Shown here piece after piece: positions 63,637 to 64,000 of a stretch of DNA of 64,000 nucleotides (position 1 is its first letter; each line of letters begins with the position of its first letter). A program made the position numbers and the translations under genes. The notes under the pieces were generated by a model, which saw nothing but the letters and a program-made list of their open reading frames with translations, ran no database searches and was not told where the DNA came from. The DNA comes from Sporomusa termitida (GTDB lineage Bacteria > Bacillota > Negativicutes > Sporomusales > Sporomusaceae): NCBI RefSeq assembly GCF_007641255.1, contig NZ_CP036259.1:5086501-5150500 (forward strand), written 5' to 3'.

Positions 63637-64000
63637 AAGTATTGCTGTTTCCCCGCCGCGTTGGCCGGATACTGGCACTCTGGCTGCTATTAACCGCGCT
63701 GTGCCTGATGCTGACCGGCTGCTGGGATCGGCGGGAGCTGCAGGACCGGCATTTTGCCCTGGCTGTGGCTATTGATGTGGCAGACGGCACTATAAGCGCC
63801 GCCGAAAATTTTGTTCAGCCTTATGGCGGCAAGCTGTTCCGCATGAGTGTGGAATTGCTTGATTTTGAACCCAGTCAAAGCGAACGGGGCAGCCTGTCGC
63901 CGATTAAAACCTATGTGGTTACCAATGCCGGCCGGTCATTTTTTGAAATGAACCGGGATATGATCAGTCAATTAGGCAAACCGATATCGTGGGAGCATAT
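63633..64000 (+). CDS. Second GerC-family lipoprotein (3'-truncated by window edge)
   Basis: The visible 122 residues begin MKVLLFPRRVGRILALWLLL and have a lipobox (CLMLTGC) followed by WDRRELQDRHFALAVAID, nearly the same start as the preceding GerC. The ATG overlaps the stop of the first gerC as ATGA. It is a tandem duplicate within the ger operon. The rest lies beyond the window. Confidence 0.88.
   Translation, partial: MKVLLFPRRVGRILALWLLLTALCLMLTGCWDRRELQDRHFALAVAIDVADGTISAAENFVQPYGGKLFRMSVELLDFEPSQSERGSLSPIKTYVVTNAGRSFFEMNRDMISQLGKPISWEH

Overview
The window looks like a chromosomal segment of an anaerobic, endospore-forming Firmicute, most likely a diderm Negativicute of the Sporomusa/Pelosinus type. 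This is inferred from gene content: clostridial 2[4Fe-4S] ferredoxin, NfnAB, Spo0F, Fin, SpoVT, a SpoVB-type flippase, two SpoIID proteins and a GerA/B/C germination operon. Gene order resembles Bacillus in two blocks. One is DUF1934-argS-rpoE-pyrG-...-spo0F-...-fsa-glpX. The other is fin-mfd-spoVT-spoVB-yabN. No rRNA, tRNA, CRISPR array or prophage was seen. The genus was not determined.

Layout. 1-7.5 kb: end of a GAF/GGDEF protein, a ferredoxin, a Crp/Fnr gene broken by two frameshifts, nfnAB, an intact IS1182-family element and a DUF1624 membrane protein. 7.8-10.9 kb: a small SMR/EamA-like protein, a DUF47-Pit phosphate uptake pair behind a Pho-box-like promoter, and a LysR regulator. 11-18.6 kb: full-length purL, then a solute-binding lipoprotein / histidine kinase / VOC protein unit. 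18.7-22.4 kb: DUF2156, speD, a b-type cytochrome and spoIID. 22.8-34.9 kb: the DUF1934-argS-rpoE-pyrG block, sppA, spo0F, fsa, glpX and a LysM-M23 hydrolase. 35-44.8 kb: a metallophosphatase-fold protein lacking its metal ligands, a mini PrsW-like protein, fin, mfd, spoVT, spoVB, yabN and hup.

44.9-56.3 kb is a phosphate-response island: phoB, pstB-phoU, phoR (opposite strand), pstS, pstC-pstA, a CYTH-CHAD protein, and a diacylglycerol glycosyltransferase / phospholipase C operon. The pst genes are split into three transcription units. Each, and the lipid operon, has TTAACA half-sites repeated at exactly 11 bp and a -10 element 20-21 bp further on. The simplest reading is a PhoB regulon that takes up phosphate and also cuts phospholipids to diacylglycerol and glycosylates it. 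A weaker site of the same layout precedes an EAL-CBS-GGDEF gene. 58.5-64 kb: a second SpoIID-like lipoprotein and a gerA-gerB-gerC-gerC operon that runs off the right edge.

Mobile and repeated DNA: the IS1182-type element (about 5133-6823), a 160-bp non-autonomous relative (54201-54360) that supplies the last 32 codons of the phospholipase gene, and two copies of a ~118-bp intergenic repeat (27351-27470 and 34988-35105), each directly after a terminator.
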